Assembly (NCBI RefSeq): GCF_022682495.2
Contig: NC_071395.1
Location: forward strand, 56,559,242-56,623,241
Direction: 5' to 3'
Source of the DNA: Desmodus rotundus
Lineage: Eukaryota > Chordata > Mammalia > Chiroptera > Phyllostomidae
DNA length: 64,000 bases
Shown: in pieces, positions 24,609 through 36,137 of the stretch
How positions within the stretch are numbered: the first letter of the stretch is position 1
How the letters are laid out: every line of letters starts with the position of its first letter
Notes under the pieces: model-generated
Database searches by the model: none
What the model was told of the DNA's origin: nothing
The model's input: the letters and a program-made list of their open reading frames with translations, nothing else
Program-made: the position numbers and the translations under genes

Positions 24609-25289
24609 CTTCCAGTACTTGGCTATTGTAAATTGTGATGCTATGAACATTGGGGTGCATAGGTTCTTTTGGATTGGTGTTTCAGGGTTCTTAGGGTATA
24701 ATCCCAGCAGCGGAATTGCTGGGTCAAAGGGCAGTTCCATTTTTAGTTTTCTGAGGAAATTCCATAGTGTTTTCCACAGTGGCCTCACCAGTCTGCATTC
24801 CCACCAACAGTGCACTAGTGTTCCCTTTTCTCCACAACCTAAGTGCCCATCAGCAAATGAGTGGATCCAAAAACTATGGTACATTTACACAATGGAATTC
24901 TACGCAGCAGAGAGAAAGAAGGAGCTTATACCCTTTGCAACACCATGGATGGAACTGGAGAGCATTATGCTAAGTGAAATAAGCCAGACAGTGAGGGACA
25001 AATATCATATGATCTCACCTTTAACTGGAACATAATCAACAGAAGAAAAAAGGAAACAAAATATAACCAGAGACATTGAAGTTAAGAACAATCTAACAAT
25101 AGTCAGGGGGGAGTGGGGAGGGGACAGTGAGGAGAGGGGATTACAGGAACTACTATAAAGGACACATGGACAAAATCAAGGGGGAGGGTGGAGGTGGGGG
25201 AGGGAGGTGGGTTCAGCTGGGGTGGGGTGGAGGGATGGGGAGAAAAGGCATACAACTGTAATTGAAAAACAATAAAAAAATTTTTTAAA
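24609..25289 (+). mobile_element. 5'-inverted (twin-primed) L1 insertion
   Basis: 24609-24838 is ORF2 C-terminal sequence on the minus strand (residues such as [19 protein letters not shown]). It joins plus-strand ORF2 sequence that continues [20 protein letters not shown] to the ORF2 stop near 25033, then a 3' UTR with a G-rich tract and an A-rich tail. The inverted and direct parts are contiguous in ORF2. Perfect 16-base target-site duplication AAGAATTCTGTATCTG at 24593-24608 and 25290-25305. Confidence 0.9.
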
Positions 25290-25915
25290 AAGAATTCTGT
25301 ATCTGGTAAAACAGACCTTCAGAAATGAAGAAGTTTAGATATTCCCACATAAACAAAAGTTAAGAGGTTTGTGGCTAGTAGACCTGCCTTACAAGAAATG
25401 CTAAAAGGAATCTTTCTCCTTTTAGGAGAAATGAAAGGACACGAGATAGCAGCTCAAAGCCCTATGAAGAAATAAAGAACACTGGTAAAGATAACTACAT
25501 AAGTAAGTATAAAAGCCAGTATTATTGTATTGTTGGTTTGTAACTCCCCTTTTTTTCCCTATATGATATAAAAGATAAGGAATGAAACTAATTATAAAGC
25601 TATTTTCATGGGAATATAACATATAAAGATATAATTTGTGATGATAACAATACAAAGGAGGAGGAATGAGAAGAGTTTTGTATACTATTGAAGCTAAATA
25701 GGTATTAATTCGAACTAGATTTTTACAAGTTGAACATATTAACTGTAATCCCTAGGTAACCAGTAAAAAAATATAAGTAAACATATACAGAAAAGGAAAC
25801 AAGAAGGGAATCAAATGGTACACTAAAAAAATCAATTATACACAAAAGAAGGCAGTAATAGACAAATTGAGGAACAAAAAAGTAATAAGAGATAACTTTT
25901 TTAAAAAGTAGTAAG

Positions 25916-27933
25916 GAGGAGAACCAAGATGGCGGCGTAGGTAGACACACTGCGCCTCCTCCCACAACCAGAACTGACAGAAAATCCAATGGCAAGGAAG
26001 TCTGACACCAAGTAGATTAAAAAAAAAACAACAACATACATCCAGACCGGTAGGAGGGGCGGAGATGGGCACCGGGGTGGAGAGGACTCGCGTGGCCGTG
26101 GCGGGACCGAGACTGGCGGAGTGAGGGACCAACAGGGCAGGCAGTCTGACCACTAGCAGACCCTGCGGGTCCCACAATCGCGCAGATAAACCGAGAGGGC
26201 CAGACTCAGAGTGGCGGAGAACGGGGCAGGCAGAGTGGCGGATGGCACCCCGCGACCCCACATTCGCACACAGATAAGCCGGACAAACGGTGGGGAGCAA
26301 AGCAGACCACGCAACCCAGGGCTCCAGCGCGGAGAAATGAAGCCTCAAACCTCTGATTGAAAACGCCCATGGGGGTTGGGGCGGCAGCAGGAGAGACTCC
26401 CAGCCTCACAGGAGAGGTCGTTGGAGAGACCCACAGGGGCCTAGAGCGTGCACAAGCCCACCCACTCAGGAACCAGCACCAGAGGGGCCCAGTTTGATTG
26501 TGGGTAGCAGAGTGAAAGACTGAAATGTGGTGGAGAGGGGAGCAGGCACCATTGCTCCCTCTCGGCCCCTCCCCCACGTATAGCGTCACAGTGCAGTGAC
26601 CAGCATTACCCCGCCCTGGTATACACCTAAGGCTCTGCCCCTTTAAGTAACAGACGCGCCAAGACAAAAAAAAAAAAAAAAAAAGCCCAAATGACAGAAC
26701 ACTTCAAAGCTCCAGAAAAAATACAACTAAGCGAGGAAGAGATAGCCAACCTATCGGATGCACAGTTCAAAACACTGGTTTTCAAGATGCTCACAGAATT
26801 GGTTGAATTTGTTTGAAAACCAGATGAAAAAATGAAGCCTATGCTAAGAGAAACAAAGGAAAATGTACAGGGAACCAATAGTGATGGGAAGGAAACTGGG
26901 ACTCAAATCAATGGTGTGGACCAGAAGGAAGAAAGAAACATCCCACCAGAAAAGAATGAAGAAATAAGAATTCGGAAAAATGAGGAGAGGCTTAGGAACC
27001 TCCAGGACATCTCGAAACGTTCCAACATCCGAATTATAGGGGTGCCAGAAGGAGAAGAGGAAGAACAAAAAATTGAAAACTTATTTGAACAAATAATGAA
27101 GGAGAACTTCCCCAGTCTGGCAAAGGAAATAGACTTCCAGGAAGTCCAGGAAGTTCAGAGAGTCCCAAAGAAGCTGGACCCAAGGAGGAACACACCAAGG
27201 CACATCATAATTACATTACCCAAGATGAAACAGAAGGAGAGAATCTTAGAAGCAGCAAGAGAAAAGGAGACAGTTACCTACAAAGGGGCTCCCATAAGAC
27301 TGTCAGCTGATTTCTCCAAAGAGACCTTACAGGCAAGAAGGGGCTGGTGAGAAGTATTCCAAGTCATGACAGGCAAGGGCCTACATCCAAGATTACTGTA
27401 TCCAGCAAAGCTATCATTTCGAATGGAAGGGAAGATAAAGTGCTTCCCAGATAAGGTCAAGTTCAAGGAGTTCATCATCACCAAGCCCTTATTATATGAA
27501 ATGTTAAAGGGACTTATCTAAGAAAAAGAAGATAAAAAATATGAACAGTAAAAATGACAGCAAACTCACAGTTATTAACAACCACACCTAAAACAAAAAC
27601 AAAAGAAAACTAAGCAAACAACTAGAACAGAAACAGAACCACAGAAATGGAGATAACATGGACGGTTGTCAATAGCGGAGTGGGAGGGGGAGAGGGGGGG
27701 AAAGGTACAGAGAATAAGCATAGATGATAGGTGGAAAATAGACAGGGGGAGGGTAAGAATAGTGTAGGAAATGTAGAAGCCAAAGAACTTATAAGTATGA
27801 CCGATGGACATGAACTATAGGGGGGGAATGTGGGAGAGAGGGGGTGGGCAGGATGGAGTGGAGTGAGTGGGGGAAATGGGACAACTGTAATAGCATAATC
27901 AATAAATGTATCAAAAAAATAAAAAAAATAAAT
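25916..27933 (+). mobile_element. HAL1-like element, copy d (young subfamily)
   Basis: Flanked by AAGTAGTAAG at 25906-25915 and 27934-27943. The 5' part is GC-rich with intact CpGs (AAGATGGCGGCGTAGG). ORF1 starts at ATG 26691 and is broken by TGA at 26814-26816, then continues in frame to about 27348, where GGCTGGTGA adds another stop. 3' UTR ends ATAATCAATAAATG. No ORF2. Confidence 0.85.
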
Positions 27934-28439
27934 AAGTAGTAAGATGGAATAATTTATTCCTTATAGTAATTACTTTAAATCTAAAAGGATTAAACTTGCC
28001 AAATATATTTAAAGCAGAGACTGACAAAATGGATAAAAATGGTGACTGAACTCTGCTATCTACAAGGGACTTACTTTAGGTCCAAAAAGGTTGAAAACAA
28101 GAGTGGGAAAAGATGTACTATGCAAATAGTAACCAAAAGAGAGCTGAACAGCTATACTAATATCAGTCAAAAAAAAGATTTAAAGTCAAAAATTGTTACA
28201 AGAAACAATGGAGAACATTACCTGTTGATAAAAGGGTCAATCCATCCAAAGGATATATTAATTATAAACATATATGTACTAAACTACAGAGCCCCAAAAT
28301 ATGTGAATCAAACACTGGCAGAATTAAAGGGTGAAATAGACTATTTTACAAGAGTAGTTGGAGACTTCAACACTCCAATTTCAATAATAGTGTAACTTGA
28401 CTGATATATACAAAACACATAGCTCAATAGCAGTAGAAT

Positions 28440-30850
28440 ACACATTGTACTCAAATGCATATGACGAGGACCCAAGAAAACAGAATTTATTTATAAAAAA
28501 TTGTGTATTTATTCTTACATATTTAAACTTCAGTCACCTCCAAACTACTCTCCATTTGATGAAATACACCTATTTAGACTTTTTTCCACTGCTCAAAACT
28601 GTTTTTGAACTCATTGATTTTGATGCCTTTTAGTGCTTCTGCCATTTTTCTGTTTCACCTCTTTCATATCAGCAAAATGTTTCCCTTTGAGGACTTTTCA
28701 TCAGGGGAAACAAAAAAAAGTTACTCAGGGGGAGATCAGGTGAATAGGGAGGGTGAGGCCCAGGGGTCATGCTCTTTTTGGTCAAAAGCTTCTGAATACT
28801 CAGCACAGTGTGGGCAGGTGCACTCATAAATCGCCCATCATGAAATGGGAAAATGCATTGAAAGAATCTTCAAAAAAATTCACTGAAGCCGAACACAGCC
28901 TCTCACAACAATGCCTTCTGGCCAAGATGCTTCACCTCCTCATACAACCAAAAGAAGGACAACAACCAATTTAAAAAAACGACAAAACCAGAACTGCCAG
29001 AAATTTGAACTGTATTGAAGTCCAACAACCAAGGAGTTAAAGAAGAAACATTCATCCAGACTGGTAGGAGGGGCAGAGAAGAGCAGCCAGGGTGGAGAGA
29101 ATTTGTGGCAAGGCAGCTGTGGTTCCAGCATGGAGAAATAAAGCCTCAAAACCTATGGCTGTAAAAACCTGTGGGGATTGTGGTGGTGGGAGAAATTCCC
29201 AGCCTCACAGGAGGATGGAAGAAGGCACAGAACATACACAAACCCACCCACCCAGGAAAGAGCACCAGAAGGGCCCAATTTGCTTATGCATAGCAGGGGA
29301 AGTGACTGAAACCCTGCAGACAGCCAAGAAAGCAGCATTGTTCCCTCTCTGACACCTTCCCCACACACAGTGTCACAATGCAGTGAAGTGTGTTGCCCCA
29401 CCATGGCAAATACCTAAGGCTCTGCCCCTTACAATGTATCAAATGTGCTGAGACAAAGAAATGTGGCCCAAATGAAAGAACAGACCAAAACTCAAAGAAA
29501 AGAACTAAGCAATGAAGAGATAGCCAATCTATCAGATGCAGGGTTCAAAACACTGGTAATCAGATTCTCACAGAAAGGATTGAGTATGGACGCAAAATAA
29601 AGGAAGAAGTAAAGACCATGCAAAATGATATAAACAAATATACAGGGAACCAACAGTGAAGGGAAGGAAACCAGGACTCAAGTCAATGATTTGGAACAGA
29701 AGGAAGAAATAAACATTCAACTGGAACAAAATGAAGAAACAAGAACTTGAAAAAATGAGGAGAGGCGTAGGAACCTCTGGGACAACTTTAAATGTTCCAA
29801 CATTTGAATTAAGGGGGTGCCAGAAGGAGAAGAGAAAGAGCAAGAAGTTAAAAGCTTATTTGAAAAAAAATAATGAAGGAAAACTTCCCCAACCTGGCAA
29901 AGGAAATAGACATACAAGTCCAGGAAGCTCAGAGTCCCAAAGAGACTGGACCCAAGGAAGAAGACACCAAGACACATCATAATTAAATTATCCAAGATTA
30001 AAGACAAGGAGAGGATCTTAAAAGCAACAAGAGAAAAGGAGAGAGTTACCTACAAAGGAGTTCCCATAAGACTATCAGCTGATTTTTCAAAAGAGACCTT
30101 ACAGGCAAGAAGGGGCTGGAAAGTTATTTGGAAAGTCATGAAAGGCAAGGGCCTACATCCAAGATTACTCTATCCAGCAAAGCTATCATTTAGAAGGCAG
30201 GGCAGATAAAGTGTTTCCCAGATAAGGTCAAGTTAGAGTTCGTCCTCACCAAGCTCTTATTATATGAAATGTTAAAGGGACTTATCTAAGAAAAAGAAGG
30301 TAAAAAGTATAAACAGTAAAATGACAACAAACTCACAACTATCAACAACTGAACCTAAAAAACAAAAACAAACTAAGCAAACAACTAAAACAGGAACAGA
30401 ATCACAAAAATGGAGATCACATGGAGGGGTATCAGCAAGGATGGGGAGGGGAAGAATGGAGGAAAAGGTACAGGGAATAAGAAACATAAATGGTAGGTAC
30501 AAAATAGGTGGGGGGAGGTTAAGAATAGTATGGGAAATGTAGAAGCTAAAGAACTTATATATATGACCCATGTACATGAACTAAGGGGGGGATGCAGAAG
30601 GGAGGGGGTGCAGGGGGGATAAAGGGGAGAAAAATGAATGAGACAACTGTAATAGCATAATCAATAAAAATATACTTAAAAAATTCACTGAAGCTGAACA
30701 CAGCATCTCACAATAATGCCAGCTGACACACTGATACAGATGAGTTCCTAGAACACTCTCCTAGCGGGGGAACCTTGGACTACATACAAGAGGCTCACCC
30801 CCTAGAAGATAACTCCAGATTTTTTTGAGTCCCCCCCTTGTATAATACAT
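28440..30850 (-). pseudogene. Mariner transposase relic split by HAL1 copy e
   Basis: Minus-strand 28.82-28.47 kb reads as the C-terminal half of a mariner transposase: SAPAHTVLSIQKLL, then a PPYSPDL signature containing the last catalytic aspartate, then NFFLFP and KGKHFADMKEVKQKNG. There are frameshifts and stops. Sequence on the other side of HAL1 e (30.72-30.85 kb) appears to be the same element. Dead copy. Confidence 0.65.
28916..30677 (+). mobile_element. HAL1-like element, copy e, with a 43-base target-site duplication
   Basis: Starts TTCTGGCCAAGATGC and ends ATAATCAATAAAAATATACTT. ORF1 remnants at about 29.46-30.29 kb contain frameshifts. The flanks 28873-28915 and 30678-30720 match over 43 bases with three differences. 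No ORF2. Confidence 0.85.
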
Positions 30851-31477
30851 TCCCCAGTATAAACCATATATGTTATGCCACAAAACATGTCTCAATAATT
30901 TTCAAAAGATTGAAATCATACAAACTATCTTCTCTGAACAAATGGAATAAAACTAGAAATCAGTGACAGAGGGAATACTAGAAAACAACACACTCTTAAA
31001 CAACTAATGGATGGGTCAAAGAAGAAATCAAAAGGAGAAATTTAAAATACAGTACTTTGAGATGAATGAAAATAAAAGTCTACAGGATACAGCAAAATTA
31101 GAGCTCAGAACTGTATAGCTGTAAGTGCCCACAGTAAAAAAGATCTCGAATAGATAACCTAACTTATACCTTAAGGAACTAGACAAATAAGAGTAGGCTA
31201 AGCCTAAAGCTAGCAGAAAGAAGGAAATAACAAAGATTATAGTGGAAATAAGTCGAAAAGAGAATAGAAAAATTAGAGCATCAACAAAACCAACAGTGGT
31301 TCTTTGCAAAGATCAATAAAATTGACAAACCCTTTCCTAAAAAGGAAAAGAAAGAAAAAAATCAAATAATTAAAATCAGAAATGAAAATGAGAACATAAC
31401 TACTGACCTTACAGAAATGCAAAGGTGTTATAGAGTAACTATGAACAATTGTATACCAACAAATTAGATAACCTAGA

Positions 31478-31612
31478 TCAGGGTTCCCCAACCCCTGGGC
31501 TATGGACCAGGACCCCATTATGTGGCCTATTAGGACCTGGGCTACACAGCAGGAAGTGAGCAGCAGGTGAACAAGCAAACATGTCCCTGGTGTCAAAAAG
31601 GTTGGGAACTGA
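31478..31612 (+). mobile_element. hAT-type MITE
   Basis: CAGGGTTCCCCAACCCC to AAAAGGTTGGGAACTG, inverted termini. Same family as 11707-11898. Confidence 0.6.
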
Positions 31613-31835
31613 TCAAGATGAAATCAACAAATTCATAGAAACAAACAAACTACCAAAACTGATTCAAGAAGAAAATAGAAAGTCCCAGTTCTATGGGATC
31701 TTACTTTTCCCTCCAGGCAGGTGGTTTTCAAAGTCTTTTCAGGGGCCCAAGCATTTCCACATATCTGGGGTGGATGGGGATGACGTGGCAGTCCTCTGAA
31801 GTCCCTAGCTCCTGGTTGAATCATACAGCTCTATT

Positions 31836-32236
31836 TGCAGTTTACCTTGGAACAAAAGGGGTTTGAACCATGTGGGTCCACTTAATGTTTGGATTTTTTT
31901 TTTCAATAAATATGCAGTTGGTCCTCCATATTCCTCGGTTTCACATCTGCTGATTCAACCAACTTCACACTGAAAACAGTATTTTCGATCCATAGTTGGG
32001 AATCCATGGATGCAGAGGGCCAACTGGATGCACTGTTCTATGTTATTTTATATAAGGGACTTGAGCACTTGAGGGTTTTGTTATCTACAGGGGTGTCCTG
32101 GAACCAATCCTCTGTGGATACCAAGTGACCACTGCGGTTAATTTTGGGGGGAGTCAAAAGTTACATGCAGATTTTTGACTGCATGGTGGAGGGCTGACAC
32201 CCCTAACCCCCGTATTATTCAAAGGTCAACTGTGTT
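31836..32236 (+). mobile_element. MER2/Tigger-like element, near full length
   Basis: Left end CAGTTTACCTTGGAAC and right end, in reverse complement, CAGTTGACCTTTGAATAA are inverted repeats. Interior has GTTGGTCCTCCATATTCCTC and GATTCAACCAACTTCA. Confidence 0.65.
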
Positions 32237-32559
32237 TTCATTTATTTTCTCTTGGGGGGTGAAAGATTCCACACAGAATTTTTTAAGGAGTTGAACTCCC
32301 CTGGATTTGACCTTGAGAACCCTGTGAAGAAGACTCTGGTGAGGTGGAGGCATCAGGACCCAGGAGCTGAGTGAGGGGCAGTACTCGTCTGGGCCTTCTC
32401 TGAGGGAGGACATGTCCAACTGTGGCAACAAGATGGAGCTGCTGGTGCCTGGTGGGCAGGCCAGTGCTTCGGCCCTATGGGAGGAAAAGGACTGGCTGGC
32501 CCCACTCCCAGCTTGGGTGGCCCTGCACTCCTGTTTGATTGGCTATTGAGGGTTTCCTG

Positions 32560-33680
32560 TAAGCCATATGAATTTTAGGATCTGCTTTTCCATTTCTGCA
32601 AATAAGGTCACTGGTATTCTTATAGAGATTTAATTGAATCAATCTACAAATCACTTTGGGGAGTGTTGCCCTTTTAACAGTGTTAAGTCTTCCAATCTCT
32701 GAACGTGGGATGTCTTTCTTTTACTTAGCTTTTCTTGAATTTCTTTCAGCAATGTTTTGTAGTTTTTAGTCTATACGTTTTACATTTCCTTAGTTAAATT
32801 TATTTCTATGTGTTTTGTTATTTTGATGCTATTGTAAATGAAATGGTTTTAAATTTCCTTTTCAGCCCTGGCTCATGTGGCTCAGTGGATTGAGTGCTGG
32901 CTTATGAACCAAAGGGTTGCCAGTTCGATTCCCAGTGAGGACACGTGCCTGAGTTGTGGGCCAGGTCCCGGGTATGGGGTGCATGAGAGGCAACCACACA
33001 TTGACGTTTCTCTCTCTCTCCCTCTCTTCCCCTTCCTCTAAAAATAAATAAATAAATACTTTAAAAAATAAATTTCCTTTTCAGATTGCTCATTGCTATT
33101 ATATGGAAATGCAACTGTTGTGTGTTTTTCTTGTATAGAAAAACTGTTGACTATTAGCTCTAATAGTTGAGTGTGTGTGTGTGTGTGAGTACCTGGCTTT
33201 GGTATCAGGGTAATGCTGATCTCACAGAAAGAATGTTCCTTTCTCTTCTATCTTTTCTTTTTTTTAATTGGAAAAGTTTGAGAAGAATTGGCTTTAATTC
33301 TTTTTTAAATGTTGGATAAAATTTATTAGTGAAACCATCTGGTCGGGGACTTTTCTTTGTTGGGAGGTTTTTAATTACTGCTTCAGACTCCTTATGTGTC
33401 ATAGGTCTTTTCATATTTTCTATTTCTTCTCCAGTCAGTTTTGGTAGTTTGTTTCTAGCAATTTACCCTTTTTTAGGTAAGGGTTTGTCAATTTTATCTC
33501 ATTTGTTGGCATAAAATTGTTCATAGTATTCTCTTATAGTCCTTTTCATTTATTTCTATAAGGACAGTAGTTATGTCCCCACTTTCATTTCTGATTTTAG
33601 TTGTTTGTTTTTTCTGTCTTCTGGGCCCCTGTTTTGCATCACCTCAGCATTCATCAGTTGCCATTTTAACCCCTTTGTTA
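32560..33680 (-). repeat. Old L1 ORF2 fragment, reverse
   Basis: Minus-strand frame at 33414-33205 encodes [20 protein letters not shown], a reverse-transcriptase finger/palm signature. Split by a SINE at 32864-33068. Contains a short (GT)n near 33171. Confidence 0.75.
32864..33068 (+). repeat. VES-type SINE, forward
   Basis: Head AGCCCTGGCTCATGTGGCTC, A-rich tail with AAATAAATAAATAAA. Confidence 0.9.
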
Positions 33681-33689
33681 GGAAAATAA

Positions 33690-34340
33690 AAATCTCCATG
33701 ACACTAGTCACTATTGTCACTATTGTAACTACCCAACCTGGTGCATAGTAAACCTCAGTAAATGTTTCCTGAATTATTTCTTGCTGATGTGGAGCCTAAA
33801 AGGAACCAGGAAAGGGACTTCCCCACAGCTCTCAGGGGAAGAGAGGCTATTGACTGCTGAGTCTTCCTTTGTATGGGCTGCTGGCCCTCCAGGGCATCTT
33901 CCACATGATCTTCCAGAGCTACAGCCCAGACCTGACAAAACCCCTCAGCAGCTCCCCAGTACTCTCTCGATAAAGCTCACCCATCTTGGCTCCATACGTG
34001 AGGCCCTGAGTAGCCTATTTGCTTCTACCTTACCTTCCAGTATCCACCACCCCCACCCCCAGTCTCCTGCCTCAGCCATCCTGCAGCTCCCTCAGACATT
34101 CTCCTCTGCTCTGGCCTCTGACACACCTGCTTGTCTTTCAGATCTCCATTCAGTTGCTGCTCCCTCTGGAGACCTGACAGGATGCACTCTACACCCCACA
34201 GCCTGTGTGTAGATGTTCTGCTACAACACTGACCAGGTGACCTGGCAACATCTCGTGACTATCCCCCCACTGGTTTCCATCCCCCCCGGGGGGGAGTGGA
34301 GCCTCTGGTGTCTGCCCTCTGTCTAGGGTTCTCCATACAT
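33690..34340 (+). repeat. L2-like relic
   Basis: CAGCAGCTCCCCAGTACTCT and adjacent CT-rich sequence resemble the LINE2 3' end. A 143-codon open frame here is not supported as a gene. Confidence 0.45.
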
Positions 34341-35140
34341 CACTTGGCACCTGTTTTAAAATGTAAATTTTTGTTATTATGATGGTATGGTGAGGCCAAC
34401 AGATCAGGAGATGGTTGCCCTTAAAAAGACATTTTGTTCCTCACAAATCCCAAGAGGTGGAGGCATGCTATGCCACCCAGGACCATACAGGAAGCACCAG
34501 GGCAGGCAGGAGGCAGAGGGAGAAGGGGTGCATGGGCAAGAGACTTTATTGTGGTTTACACGGGAAGAAGTGGCTGAGGCAGCATGAGCAGATTTAGGAT
34601 TGGCCAGTTTGAATAATGTCAGCATGCTCTGGGTCATAGGGGCTGGCCCTCGTCATCAGGTGCCTGGTCCTCTGCGGCCTCTGCAGTGTGACAGTCAGAT
34701 AACAAAGGTGGTTGGGGGTGTGGGTCTGGATTGGCTGGTTTGCATATAAGGGTGCACAGCAAGGAACTGGCTAGTCCTGGGAGGGGAATTCCCTCCCAGC
34801 TGTCAAAATATCAGGCTAAAAAAGACATACTTGGAGCACAGAGAGTTTTTAGGGCAGTGAAATACTCTATGATGGATCCATAAGGACAGATCCATATCAC
34901 CGTACATATGTCCAAGCCCACAGAATGTACAAAACCAGAAGTGACCTCTAATGTAAACAATGGACTCTGGGTGATGATGATGTGTCAGTGTAGGTTCATC
35001 ACTGGTAACAAATGTCCCCACTGATGGGGATGTTGATAATGGGAGAGGTTGTGCATGTGTAGGGCACAGGGTACATGTGAACTCTCTGTACCTTCCCCTC
35101 AGTTCTGCTAGGAAAATTAAAGTGCTCTAAAAGAAGAAAC
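34341..35140 (+). repeat. Unassigned, then L1M-class 3' UTR
   Basis: 34.82-35.14 kb has CCACAGAATGTACAAAACC, TGTAGGTTCATCACTGGTAA and GGGGATGTTGATAATGGGAG, an L1M 3' UTR. 34.39-34.81 kb is unassigned. Confidence 0.55.
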
Positions 35141-35463
35141 AACAAAAAATTATGAGCTGACCATTACCTGTGATTAGCACTGCACTGTCCAGTAAGGTGG
35201 ACACCAGAGACATGTGGCTATTTGGCACTTGAAATGAGCTGCAGGTATACAAGAAACCATGTTTTGAAGACTTACTATACAAAAAAGGAAAATATCTCAT
35301 TAATCATTTTTATTTGGTTACATGTTGAAATGATAATACAGGGGTGGGCAAAAGTGGGCAAAAGTAGGTTAATAATAATAAATAATGGAGCTTCCACTCA
35401 AGATGGGGATGTAGGCAGACATGGCTCGCCTCTTCGCACAACAACATCAAAATTACAACTATT

Positions 35464-36137
35464 GCCTTAACTGTTGTGGTTCAGTGGATTGAGTGCCGGC
35501 ATGTAAAACAAAGGGTCACCAGTTCAATTCCCACTCAGGGCATATGCCTAGGTCATGAGCCAGGTCCCCAGTAGGGGGTATGCAAGAGGCAATTACACAT
35601 TGATGTTTCTCTCCCTCTCTTTCTCCTTCCCTTCCCCTCTATAAAAAATTAATAAATAAAAATAAATCTTTAAAAAAACAAAATTACAACTAAAAGCCCT
35701 GGCTGGTGTGGCACTGGATTGAGTGCCAGCCTATAGACTAAAGGGTTGTCAATTTGATTCCCAGTCAGGACACATGCCTGGGTTGAGGGCCAAGTCCCCA
35801 GTAGGGGACATGAGAGAGGCAACCACACGTGGATGTTTCTCTCCCTCTCTTTCTCCCTTCCTTCACCTCTCTCTATATATAAATAAATAAAACCTTTTTA
35901 AAAATTGCAACTTCCCTGGCTAGTGTGGCTCAGTGAACTGAGTGCTGACCTGTGAACTGAAGTGTCCCTGGTTTGGTTCCTACTCAGGGCACAGGACTGG
36001 GTTGCGGGCTGGGTCCCCAGTTGGGGGCAAGTGAGAGGCAACCACACACTGATGTTTCTCTCCCTCTCTTTATCCTTCCCTTTCCCTCTGTTAATAATAA
36101 ATAAAATCTTAAAAAATAAAATAAATAAAAATAAATA
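35464..36137 (+). repeat. Three consecutive VES-type SINEs
   Basis: Heads at about 35464, 35697 and 35913, all forward, separated by repeated AATTACAACT-like target sequence (35451, 35685, 35905 and 36137 neighbourhoods). This is the pattern of successive insertions at the same A/T-rich site. Confidence 0.85.

Larger units (their letters stand above)
23925..31690 (+). repeat. Old L1M/HAL1 body carrying several nested insertions
   Basis: Pieces of one or more old L1s occur at 23.93-24.59, 25.31-25.91, 27.94-28.43 and 30.85-31.69 kb: ORF1-like sequence first, then an ORF2 endonuclease stretch (28.2-28.4 kb encodes GDFNTPIS-like residues) and later ORF2. SINE, twin-primed L1, HAL1 d, mariner with HAL1 e, and a hAT MITE separate them. 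Confidence 0.6.

Noticed and set aside
33781..34212. 143-codon plus-strand frame as a gene
   Set aside because: Lies in L2-like sequence, no family match or exon signals.
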